A stretch of DNA of 64,000 bases from Hyalella azteca (lineage: Eukaryota; Arthropoda; Malacostraca; Amphipoda; Hyalellidae), in assembly GCF_000764305.2 (NCBI RefSeq), contig NW_025946648.1, positions 1-64,000 on the forward strand, read 5' to 3'. Below the pieces are notes generated by a model. That model was not told the origin of the DNA and did not search any database. It saw nothing but the letters and a program-made list of their open reading frames with translations. Of the stretch, positions 48,765-58,955 are shown one piece after another; the first letter of the stretch is position 1; every line of letters begins with the position of its first letter. Both the position numbers and the translations under genes were made by a program.

Positions 48765-49095
48765 AAAAATTACTTTTTAAAGACAACACTTCTAATGAAT
48801 ACAGTGTCTCCGATGTTACACATGTACAATTAATTCTAATTTTATTTCCATATAATAAAAAAATAATTTTAAAATTTTTTTAATATATGAAAAAAAATTA
48901 AATTTTCAAAATTATTTATTGTGGCAATTGATTCCTGCATCGTCTCCTACTTTACGCAAGTGTACAAAATTTCAGATCGATTGGACAAGTAGAAGTGTGT
49001 TAAATATCGATTATAAGATTTGTAGCAGACAGTCAAACAAACAAACAAACAAACAAACAAGAAGTGAAGTTAAAGAGAAGTTTTGTAAAATTAAC
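48765..49095 (-). repeat. Dispersed repeat, copy B (inverted relative to 34205)
   Basis: Reverse complement of the repeat at 34205-34733, without its internal duplication: TTACTTTTTAAAGACAACAC and GTGTCTCCGATGTTACACAT at the left, ATCGATTATAAGATTTGTAG and a CAAA-rich run at the right. It lies in intron 2 of DHRS4-like copy 3. Confidence 0.8.
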
Positions 49096-49343
49096 AATGG
49101 CTGCACTTAATTTTCGGTATGTAAAGAATTAGCGTCTATTGTCGGGTCTGTGCAGCTGGCCTGCTAACACCGCATTAATATCTCTCAATGGCGGTATTAG
49201 GGATAATGCATTTCAAAGGCCATGCGAGAGCATAGTTGTCAGGCGGCAAATATTTCTCTGAGATTTTTCCAGTAAACCAACAGTTCAATCCACGGAAAAA
49301 CAATTTAATAATAGTAAACAGTTTACTAGTTTACTAGTTACTT

Positions 49344-49399
49344 GTCAAGTTGTGCCTGTCCTTAGGTTCGGCGACAGAGCACTGCACACCAAGCACGCC
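49344..49399 (-). repeat. Relic duplicate of exon 2 in intron 2 (copy 3)
   Basis: On the minus strand, 37 bp past the exon 2 donor, about 56 bp repeat the end of exon 2 (reading GCTTGGTGTGCAGTGC...GACAGGCACAACTTGA) with roughly 85-90% identity. The following sequence AGTAAACTGTTTACTATT resembles the intron start too, so the duplicated unit crossed the 5' splice site. The GT of the relic donor appears destroyed. Confidence 0.85.
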
Positions 49400-50329
49400 A
49401 ATGATAATCATTTAAACAATGGTAAACAGTTCACTAACCTGATCGATCAAGTTGTGCCTGTCCTCGGGTTTGCCGACATTGCACTGCATCCTGCACGGCG
49501 CGCTCCACGTTGTGGCTCCGCCGGCTGCTTACCACCACGCGCGCGCCCTCCTGGCCCATGCGCTTCGCGATCGCAAGACCAATACTGAAAGATAACACTC
49601 GTATTAATTTAATTAAAAGTACAAATTTCAATACAAATGTCATTATCATATTTCAATTTTTGATCTAATCCTTTTCTTCTTTTTCTTTCAATCCTTTCCT
49701 GTGCTCCCACTAGGAATAAATTTTCCCTGGTCATATCCCAACACGATAAATATCCTGGAACCACGCCTCGAATATCCACTATATATTTCAAGCGCCAGGC
49801 TTCAATCACAAGCACACAAACCTACAAACTTCGGCAAATATCCATGAGTTAAATATCATTACGAGCAGAATGTCTTATGTCATTGCGAAGGGATGGATGT
49901 TGATGGGGGCAAGATAATGATACGGGAAGAAAGTAGGAAGAATAATTCAAGTATCCTTCTACTTGATGATTTTAAGGCAAGTATCATAACTATTTTGAAT
50001 TGTACGTACCGTGATAAAAATGGAATTTCACATAGAAACAGGTGTCAAAGCTATTCACGAATTAAAATCAGCCCAAATAAAATCCAGGGTGTAAAAATAA
50101 TTAAGATATATAATTTAATTAGGTATTCAAAACACCCAATAACAATTTAACTACTTGCTTGATTTGGCTTTTGAAGTATCAAGTGAAAGGCAATCTGGAC
50201 TTACCCGTCCGTAGAGCCGGTGAGGACGGCCACTTGACCGCTGAGTTTGTTGCTTGCGTGCGACATTTGCCTGCACTGGCGTGCGGAGGCGAGGGCTGAT
50301 CTGCTTGAAGCCAACATCTTTGTGGTGTG

Positions 50330-50630
50330 TAAAGAGCTTTAGAATCTGTCAAATATCTCTGAAATTCCCCTGTGAATTTTGGAATAAGAAAATTCAGTTG
50401 GTGTTTATGCACCTAGAGTTACCTACATACATATAGGGAAAAAGTTCGGAACTTAACGAAATCAACATAGACCAAGTTTAGTGGAAGCTCTGCCAGAAAT
50501 CTTTGTGGTGTGTTGAGAGCTTTAGAATCTTTTAAATATCCCTAAAATGCACTTGTAATTCCTGAATGGAAAGAGCGCTAAAGTTTTTGAAATATATCAG
50601 AAATTGTACTGGTAATTTTTGAAGAAGATT
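50330..50630 (-). repeat. Decaying duplicates of the 5' flank of DHRS4-like copy 3
   Basis: The 5' flank just above the ATG (plus strand CTTTGTGGTGTGTAAAGAGC..TTTAGAATCTGTCAAATATC at about 50320-50375) recurs at 50500-50580 (CTTTGTGGTGTGTTGAGAGC..TTTAGAATCTTTTAAATATC), with a fainter third trace at 50585-50625. All three genes share the proximal flank (GATATTTGACAGATTCTAAA directly upstream of the start), so this is probably a duplicated promoter/5' UTR piece. Confidence 0.75.
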
Positions 50631-50639
50631 TTTTTGTTT

Positions 50640-53480
50640 ATGTTGTTTGAGTATTGCTTAAAATAAAATGTATGGAGAAGGTGATGCAAATCACTTGAAT
50701 TTGCATCAAAGATTCTAACTTGTAATTACTATCATAAGTAATAACTGTATGATTAATTCGAGCAGACGAAAACCAAGCCGAACAAAGGAACGAAGTTTAA
50801 AAGTTGAAGGAACAGAGTTAAGTTAAGTTCCTCGACCTTTGGTTGCTGGAAAAAAAAGACGTTGTAACTCCAGCCGAACTTGTGACCGACTGACCAAGGA
50901 AATGTTACGAGCTCCCAATATACCTGCCGGGCACTTGAATGCTTACGTCATGCAGTCACGCGTGAGTTGGAGGAATGTGATATCTCAGGTTGGTTTCCGA
51001 AAGTTCTAATCATGATAACAAGCTAGCTGTCATGATGATACCACAACGTAAAAAATATATATAACTAATTAATAAGAATACATAAACGAGGTAAATAATT
51101 TTTTGGCAGAAAAATTTGGCCAACTTGAAATGCATTATGATTTATTTAAATTTCACTTGGTGATTTATTTAAAGTTCAATGATTTATGTTTATGATTTAT
51201 TTAAATGAAGTTCAATGATTTATGTTTATGAAAGTTTATGATTTATTTAAAGTTCAAAGGATCTTTCATCATTCTTACAGCGCTGATTTTAATTTTGAAA
51301 AAAATCTAAAACCTAGAAATGTAAACAAATCATTAACAAATTACTATTAGATTAATACAGAAAAAATTTCTAAAATTTTGATTTCTACTCTAAAAACTAA
51401 CAAAATAATTTACAATATGGACGTGTAATTGGTGGAGGAAAAAGAGGAACATCAAAAATTCAGAAATGATACATTTTGAGTTATTTTTCTCTCTATTATT
51501 AAATTGTTGTTATGGCTCGGAAAATCATACAAGGGAATATACGGGTAGACAAATTGTAGTAGTCTGCACACCGAAGGTACATGCTATTTGCATTCACATT
51601 GAATAAATCACAGGATTAAATGAACGCTCAAAAAAACGAGTAAACAATCGTTAAGATTGCGATACATTTTTTTGCGCTGGTGTGGGTCACCCTGGCCCAA
51701 TTTGACCCGGCTGCAAAAAGATGTAATATTGCTACTTTTAAGAGTGTGTTGATCACTTTTTGGGCAATATTACACCTTCATATAGGTGAAGCTAGTATTT
51801 CCTTGCATTTACTCAATTACACGCTTACAAAAAACGACAGATAACGTATAATAGACCTTATAATTAAATGTTCACCACGTATTTTACCTATTAATGTAAT
51901 AGCGCCATGCACGTTATCTGCTGTGCGCGTCATCGTAGCACGAATTGCATTTCTCTTCATCTGCGCCATAGTGTATGCAATGCATCTACTTGACATGATT
52001 TGACCAATTATATTCTAGCATTCTAAATATTTAGAATAACTAAATAAATATAATTTTTTATTACCTGCTTTAAATAAGTTTTAATCAGCGTTTGATTTTT
52101 ATGACCGTATTTTTCGTATATTTTAAACGTATGGTGCCACTGCTGCTTAGAGTGTATTTTACTACTTGAGTGCAAACGATTCGATGAAGCTTTGTATTAT
52201 ATATCACTATGTATGTACGAGTATTACTAATACAAATGCACTGTAGTGAGAGAAAGACATGAGACCTCACCTCAATATCAAGCTCAGCTTTATTATTAAA
52301 TATAAAACAAAAGATGAAAAATATTTACTGAGTTTGATGCGATGAAATTCTATAATAAAAGTCTTGAAGCACATAAGAAATTTGACGATTGTACTTTGTG
52401 ATTTTTAGTTTTTTAGAGACATTCACGAATTATGGTGATGATTGAAAATTAGAACACACAAAAAAATTCTAAGTACTGAGAGAGTTCCTGAAAAGAATTA
52501 GATTTCGACGAATTGAAAAAATCTAATTGACGAATTCAAAAATCTTGACGAATTGAAAAAGCTTGTGCCATGCACGGAGAGCAGTCCGGCTAGTGTCAGA
52601 ATATAAATTGTTTGAATAAGTTTAGAGGGCTATCGGAACTGAGGCGTTTATTTCCTGCCGTTTAATGAACAACGCATGAAGCCTCGAAATCGAAACATCA
52701 ATTGGGATGTAATTCAATTCAATACTTTTGAAACGCGCACTATCATTTTTTGTCGTAATTTGTAATTATTCGAAACGTTATGTTACAGAATTTACTAGAT
52801 TTTTCTACCGTTTTTGAATCAGTGAAAGGAAGTTAATGTGAAATAATTCTAAGCTTCATTCGATCCTAGTGCACCTAATTGTCGATTGATTTCGGCCTTC
52901 TTGCAGCTTGCTTGTTCAATTTCCGTTCAGTTTTATTTAGAATTCTTCTGTCAATGACACATGAGTAGCCACTCAGCAAGTTCTGACTTACCTCGCCACT
53001 CGTCACTAAAAACCGTGTAGTACTTGCCAGAACTATGATTTGCCAGAACCAAATGATGACCAAAAAGCTGTCTTGACCGCGATAGAAAGATTTGCCTGCT
53101 AGTTTATAAAATAGATCGATTATATTGAAAGCCGGCGACTCTAGTGATGGGGCGACATTATCGGCATTGACGGTAAGCCATTTTCTGATTGCAGGACAAC
53201 GAAAAAGAAATTTAAAGTAAAATTCCCCATTACATATCCAGGCACTGTAAACTGTAAAGTCGGTAGAGCCGTTTATTCTTATGACTATTTTCGAACGGCC
53301 TGTGAGCCAAACAAAATAATCCCTAGCTCCTCTGACGACTGTGAGACATTCGGATTTTTTCGCGAAATGGCTCAGAGATAAAAACTAATGTAAAAATGCT
53401 AGCGTGGGTAAGTAATTATTTATTTATTTTTTGCTTTCACTGTGTCCTGACCAATCATCATGACTCCTGACATCTTTTAT
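50640..53480. other. Intergenic, no gene recognised
   Basis: AT-rich. At 51120-51260 a short word GATTTATTTAAAGTTCAATG is repeated imperfectly four to five times. No coding region or RNA gene supported. Confidence 0.55.
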
Positions 53481-53489
53481 CTCTCACGT

Positions 53490-53860
53490 AGCTCACATGC
53501 TCTGCAAATGCTTCTTTGCACTCGCAATCTCCGTTAAGGCTTTCCTCGCCGGCGAAACCGCAGTCATTTCAATCCACTCCTCACCTGTTCTCTCATTATA
53601 TAAATACCATAACTATTACCCCCTCATTCAGAAATCCCTTTCATTTCAGCTCGTCTTGCTCTCTTATAGTCTTCCCACTCAACCATAAGGTGCTCTACTG
53701 TTTCTGCATATTCACACCTAATCATGTAAAATACACTCATCCTCTCTCCTCTCATTCCCCCCCCCCTCCCCATGTGTGCGCCATTCACACCCTCCACCTC
53801 CGCTCCGACAGAAAGTACATGACTCTCACCTATGCTACCATTATGCGCACATAGATTCAT
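53490..53860 (-). pseudogene. Non-LTR retrotransposon 3' remnant
   Basis: Minus-strand frame with a peptide of the kind found at the C-terminus of many non-LTR elements: CEYAETVEHLMVEWEDYKR, where a cysteine/histidine cluster is usual (the second Cys of the motif is gone). A further piece in another frame (GEEWIEMT...) follows. Frames are broken, so it is a dead fragment. A related remnant is at 57428. Confidence 0.55.
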
Positions 53861-54885
53861 ACCTCGTCATCAGTATATCACTACCAGCGATAAATAGTCT
53901 TCCATGAGGCACTTGCTATTGTCTGGTACAAATACGTATTATATCGCCAAATAAAAAAAAAAAACTATTCGTAACATCGAAAAGCTGAAATAAGCAAGTA
54001 TTTACAAGAGAATTTTTTTTAGAAACAAGCAGTAGCGGCTAGCGTAGTAACACCTTGCTACATCGCTTTGTATCGCTGCTCCAATATATCGCGGATTGTT
54101 CTAAAAATATTCACAATAATCTCAGAATAATTACTGAGCGTAAATTGCTTGCACGCTTATAAGGGTCAGGAAATTCCCGCTGAATCCGCAACTCACATTT
54201 CTGATTGCTAATGCGTAGCCATCATGTTAAATGATAACGTTAAGCGAGAAACTCAGTTGGTTCTATTCACATAGCTCAAATCGCAACGGATAAACTGACT
54301 GAGATGACGAACATAAAAGTAAACTACTAACCTCAGATCCTTAATTAAAGTTCGTTCGTGTTATTGTAACCAGATGAAAAAGTGTATTTTGCACAGTGGC
54401 GTTATCGCATGTTTCATACTAAAGAACTGATCCGATTTTTCTGCTTGTGCGGCTACACACTATTTTTTGGGCAGCATTACTAATTAAGTAACGTTATTAT
54501 ATGTTTAAGTCATCGTGACACGCCTGACAGTCGTGAGCAGCATGAGTGGCTCTTGATGATGTTGCACAATCTCTCAGAACTCTCTGGAAAATGATAACAA
54601 CTTTTGCCACTTAACGATGATACCACAAAGATAAGATTTAAGCGCTTTATTTTTCTGATTAAACAAGATCTAGATAGTTATGTCATTATTTAAGCACAAA
54701 TTTAACCGATTAAAAAATTTATGAGCAAGTGGGTTAAATTGATGAATATTACGGTAATTAAATTAATTTAATATTATGGTGAATGTAATGGTTGGATATG
54801 ATTTTGGGCCGCTGTGACCAAATGGGTGGCGTGTGACAGCTGTTGACATTAGCGTCCGATAATCTTACGTTAGCAGCGAACATTT

Positions 54886-57021
54886 TTGCTCAGCATTCTG
54901 AATGCCTACAACCCTTATAAAAATATATCAGGTCAGGCATTGCAGCGGTGCACCAATTCAGCTTGGAAACCGTTTCATCCTAATTGGGGACTTCAAAGGC
55001 CATCCACCTTTATGGACTCTCACAACAGGTCCAACTTCACAGGCAGAAGTATTGACATTGAAAGATTGCTGGACGTCCACAATCTTATATTGCTCAACGA
55101 TCCAGGCACTCCAACATACATTGATAATCGCACTGGCTATACGTCCACTCTTGACCTCTGCATATCACTCACATCCTTGAGGAGCATCCTTGAGGAGCAG
55201 CATCACGGTAGTGACATAGGTAGCGACCACTTCCCTTTAGAAATCACCCTTGGTTTTGGGTTTGCCTAGAGCAGCATAGTTCCGCCAAAACTGGGCTATC
55301 AAGCGTGCCAACTGGACCTTTTTGTTTCTCCAAAGCACCAAACCTGTAAGTGAAATGAATGCTCCTCTTAACGTGTAAATCCTCAACCAGTGTATAACCC
55401 AAAAAAATCACTGGGCAGGGTGGCCCAGTGGTGGGCAGGGTGGCCCAGTGGTTAAAGTTCAGAGTACCAAGATTGGAGCAGGGAGGTGCGGGTTCGATCC
55501 CAGCTCTGTGCGCCAGTTTCTGGTCAGAATCGGCGAGGAGGCCGGACGGTTAAGCACAGCAGAGTTGGAGCAGTGAGTTGCGAGTTCGAGACCGCAAAAT
55601 GCTGTGAATGTTCTGCGATGTTAAGAATCGGCGACAGGCCTACTTCCTAATAAACGCTGAAACCGCTATTATTATTTATTTATTTATCAGCATCGCCAAT
55701 TACTGCATCTCAAAGGCATCCAACAACAGACAATGCCACCGAACCACTCCATATGGGATAAAGAGTGCAAAGTTGCTGTTGAAGACAGGAAAAGAGCAAA
55801 GAACCTCCACTGGAACCATTCAACTCCCTCAAACATGATACACTGCAAACGTTGTGCTGCACCGGCAAAACATGCCGGTGAAAAAAAAAAGAGCTTGAAT
55901 AAGTTTACTGAGTCCCTGGGGAGCATCACACCCTCATTCAATGTGTGGCGTGTAATTAAGAGCATTGGTGGGAAACAAGGCTCGAGAAACCTTCCAATTG
56001 GCAACCATACCACCTCAAATTATGAAATAGCAACTCTTTTTCTTGAGCATTTCACACATGACTCAGCCACTGCTCAGGAGCGCGTATGGGATGAAGAGGT
56101 GATTGAAGGGGTGGAAAGTGTGGTGAGTGGTGCTAGTGAGTCAATATCTCCAGATATCAATCGTCAAGAACTTCAGATGTCTATTCAGTGGTTAAAGAAT
56201 ACTTCACCAGGGACTGACCTCATTGCCAACCTCTTCCTAACAAGGAGCCCGTATTGCAACAAAATTGAGCTCCTCATCATTTTCAATACTTAGGGTGCTT
56301 TTATCAGTGTATGGCATTATGGCAAAAGGGCCTCTTCCCAACTAATCCGATGGATGTATCATTACCTCAAGGACAGGACCACCTCTATGCAAGTTGGCAA
56401 TTGCCTTTCTGAGATGAAACCTCTTCGTAGGGGACTTCCCCAGGGTGCAGTCCTCTCTCCAACACTCTTCAACATAATGCTGAGTGACCACCCAAAATCC
56501 CCTCAATTGTGAAAATCCTCTCCTACGCTGATAACATCACATTGGTTGCTAACACCGCGGGAGTTACCCAGCTGAGGATGCAAAGTTATTTAAATTTACT
56601 GAGTTGTTGGCTTGAAAAATGGCAGTTCACTGTAAATCCATTAAAGTATACTCTCCAGTTCTTCGCGCAAAAACGTAATATCCCACCAGTATATGTTATT
56701 ACTGCAAACCAAGCCATTAAGAATGTCCATGTGCGGAGGGTCTTGGGCATTCTATTTGATGCTCCGAAACTAACATTTCAGGCACACATTTCTTACCTGC
56801 AGAATGAGGGCCTCCGCCAACTGGCACCCCTACGAGCGCCCTCAGGCAGCAGCAGGGGTGCCTCGAGACGTCTACTTCGGCAGGTATATATCAGTTTTAT
56901 TCGCAGCAAACTAGGGTATGGCAGCATTTTATTCAAACTTCGTGACATCCCTTCCGTCCAGCGCATGAAGAATTGTCCTTGTTGCCTGAAACACATCTCC
57001 TATTACTTCCCAGAAGATTGA
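54886..57021 (+). pseudogene. Degraded Jockey/CR1-like non-LTR retrotransposon
   Basis: Pieces of one element in shifting frames. 54886-55269: endonuclease C-terminal half (DSHNRSNFTGRS, GYTSTLDLCISL, SDHFPLEI). 55700-56293: linker and start of RT (TESLGSITPS, WLKNTSPGTD). About 56340-56500: RT motif RRGLPQGAVLSPTLFNIML. 56509-57021: RT motif with SYADNITLV, where the normal YADD is YADN, then thumb. Several frameshifts, an internal loss around 56290 and the altered catalytic motif show it is dead. A tRNA-derived SINE is inserted at 55424-55690. Superfamily assignment is approximate. Confidence 0.85.
55424..55690 (+). mobile_element. Two-headed tRNA-derived SINE inserted in the LINE remnant
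   Basis: Pol III promoter words of a tRNA-like head: A box TGGCCCAGTGG (55441-55451) and B box GGTTCGATCC (55491-55500). A second, more diverged head follows (A-like 55538-55551, B-like GAGTTCGAGACC 55582-55593). The 3' module runs TTCTGCGATGTTAAGAATCG then GCGACAGGCC and ends in an ATTATTTATTTATT tail. The first 20 bp (GGGCAGGGTGGCCCAGTGGT) are tandemly doubled. Not a functional tRNA: no anticodon arm is evident. Confidence 0.8.
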
Positions 57022-57109
57022 AGCGCCTATGATACCTACTGAAGCATGGGTGCGCCATGGACCCGCTGGGCCAAAGGACGAATGGGTGGTGACAGTACGG
57101 GGTGCGGTT

Positions 57110-57283
57110 GGGATAGAGTGGGATAGAATAGAATAGAAGTGTCGGCGTTGAAGAAATAGGCCCATGGCCTGTTGCCGATTCTTGAACTTTTCGTGACTTG
57201 ATTCACAATGGATCCGGCCTTTGGAACCCGATCTTTCCATAGCTGACGATTGATTGAGATAGCTGCTGGACTTATTGCCTGGT
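57110..57283 (-). mobile_element. SINE-like element, TTCTA tail, copy c
   Basis: Reverse-oriented, near full-length member of the family at 45709. On the plus strand the tail GGATAGAATAGAATAGAAG comes first, then GTCGGCGTTGAAGAAATAGG, and the head end CTTATTGCCTGGT at 57271-57283. It lies just downstream of the LINE remnant. Confidence 0.85.
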
Positions 57284-57427
57284 CCGTAATTTGCTAGGCA
57301 TTGAAAAAGAGTGCAAAAGAGAAATAAATAAGCGTATGAAAGAACATGGCTAAAAGTGTGGAAGTTAGGAATGAAGGAAAAAAAAAACTCTAAAACTGTA
57401 TCAGATGAAAGTGATGCCGAAATATGA

Positions 57428-57800
57428 ATGTTGAGGGATGGTATAATGGTAGTTGAGGAGGGAACCTTCTATTTTGTGTGGAATCGACGTACATACAGGA
57501 GGAATGAGAGGAGGAAAGATAAATGTTTTATGTATGTGATGTGGATGAGACGGAAACTGTGCACTGTGGAGCACTTGTTGATGGTATGCGGGGCGTATGA
57601 GAGAGAGAGCGTCAGTCTATGGTTGAGATGATTCTGAATGAAGGAGGTAAGATTTACGAAGTCGGGTATGAGAGAACAAGCGAATAGTGGATGGCAATGA
57701 TTGAGGGTCTGTGTGAGGAAGCAACTGTAGCTATGCTTGAGAGTGTGAAGAGATATTTGGAAAAAGTGTGGAGGTGTAGGGAGAGGAGGAGGATGATATG
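57428..57800 (+). pseudogene. Second non-LTR retrotransposon 3' remnant
   Basis: The frame contains TVEHLLMVCGAYERE, the C-terminal cysteine/histidine-type motif seen at 53490-53860, followed in a shifted frame by a helical tail (AMLESVKRYLEKVWRCRERR) typical of the extreme C-terminus of such elements. Purine-rich and frameshifted, therefore dead. Confidence 0.6.
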
Positions 57801-57849
57801 AGTGGGGTCTTGATGAGTGGAGGGAGAGGGGAGGGTGGGAGGTCAAAGG

Positions 57850-58945
57850 ACACCGTACCTAATGTTTTAGTACATTGCTTCTGTTGTTTTTAGAATATTG
57901 ACATGTATAACTGAATGTTTTAGTCATTTAGGATTTTTGTGAATACCTTTGATTGATTTTTTTGCTAATTAACTGGCTAGTTCGCCGTGAATTTTTTATT
58001 TTTACGCTAGTAAACGTTTCTTTGCAGCGTGAAACGACCGATTTAAAGGTGTTGACAAGTGGCCCAATTCCAGTGTGACAAGTGACCCAATTCCAGCTTG
58101 TCTAATGAAAATTCTTCTTTGCGCTCGGCGATAAAATTTTTATTTCCTTCAATTGTTCAAATAATTGTCAGTGACTCGCAGAGTTTTAGTATATATCGAA
58201 GTAGTGAGGTAGACTGCATCATCATTCAGGCATTATGCCCCAACTTGCAACTAGATTTCACTGTTTCAAATGAAGACTAATACTGTCTATTTTGTTGTCA
58301 CGAGGACTTTCTTTACAATCGTGGGCAGCAAGTTATTTAGTTTCAGTTTTCAATGATGAAATCGAGTAATTTCTTTGGACTTCGTGATTTTAGTCATCCT
58401 ACTATGCGAACTACATATAATTTCGTTGTAAAGCCATATCTTCACGTCTTATTTAGTCACAGAGCCGATCTTCTATCGTGCGTGAAGGGGCTCATGCCTT
58501 TCTGTATGTCAAGCCCTTTCCCATCGGGAAGTGTGCGAAGTGAATGCCTATGCGGCTATGCCCAGCAGTGCTACGGAATTTTCCTTCGCAGTTGTGAGCT
58601 TATCTAATAGAGAAAATCCTCATGCTTCGCTACATGCGTCACAGATGATTACAAGCCGATACGGAGTCAAATTAACTGCGCACTAATAACACATTACCAC
58701 GAGCAGATTTTAATTTCAATGATCGGTATGTGAGTATCATGTTTAATTGGGACTTGAACCAAACTATTGAAAAAAACTTTTCGATTATAGATTGATTTCT
58801 TTCTGAATTCTCATTTCTCAGATTATATATAATATATTTGCTCATAGTCAAATGTGAACAATTGGAGAGAAAATAACAAAATAAATACATGTGCTAATAA
58901 TAATCAGAAAACCACATGAATTAAATAAAAAGATTACAACATGGT
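57850..58945. other. Intergenic, no gene recognised
   Basis: AT-rich with short unsupported frames. This is the 3' flank of ALKBH8 on the minus strand. Confidence 0.55.
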
Positions 58946-58949
58946 CCTT

Positions 58950-58955
58950 TTTATT
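58950..58955 (-). promoter_or_regulatory. AATAAA overlapping the ALKBH8 stop codon
   Basis: On the minus strand the last codons are GAA AAG AAA TAA followed by AAAGG, so an AATAAA hexamer overlaps the final lysine codon and the stop. If used, the 3' UTR would be only about 10-30 nt. Confidence 0.4.

Larger units (their letters stand above)
42480..50317 (-). pseudogene. DHRS4-like short-chain dehydrogenase/reductase, copy 3 (frameshifted)
   Basis: Minus-strand exons in order: 50317-50205, 49584-49439, 45971-45894, 44871-44716, 44175-44041, 42807-42755, 42594-42480. All splice sites are GT-AG and phases match copies 1 and 2. Exon 2 is 146 nt instead of 181: 35 bp are missing after GTGCAGGA, which shifts the frame and removes the stretch between ERAVQ and VQCNVG. 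Exon 6 is one codon shorter. Exon 3 reads CVQTAGVNP where copy 1 has LVTNAAVNP, so the conserved motif Asn is lost. Catalytic Ser (YVPSLG), YIVSK and the C-terminal SRL remain. Introns are much longer than in the other copies and hold a dispersed repeat and two SINE-like insertions. Either a recent pseudogene or a working gene with an assembly deletion in exon 2; the rest of the frame is open, which is notable for a pseudogene. I favour a disrupted copy with moderate confidence. Confidence 0.75.

Noticed and set aside
55441..55510. Functional tRNA gene (A and B boxes present)
   Set aside because: No complementary acceptor or anticodon stem is evident and it is joined to a SINE body and tail.
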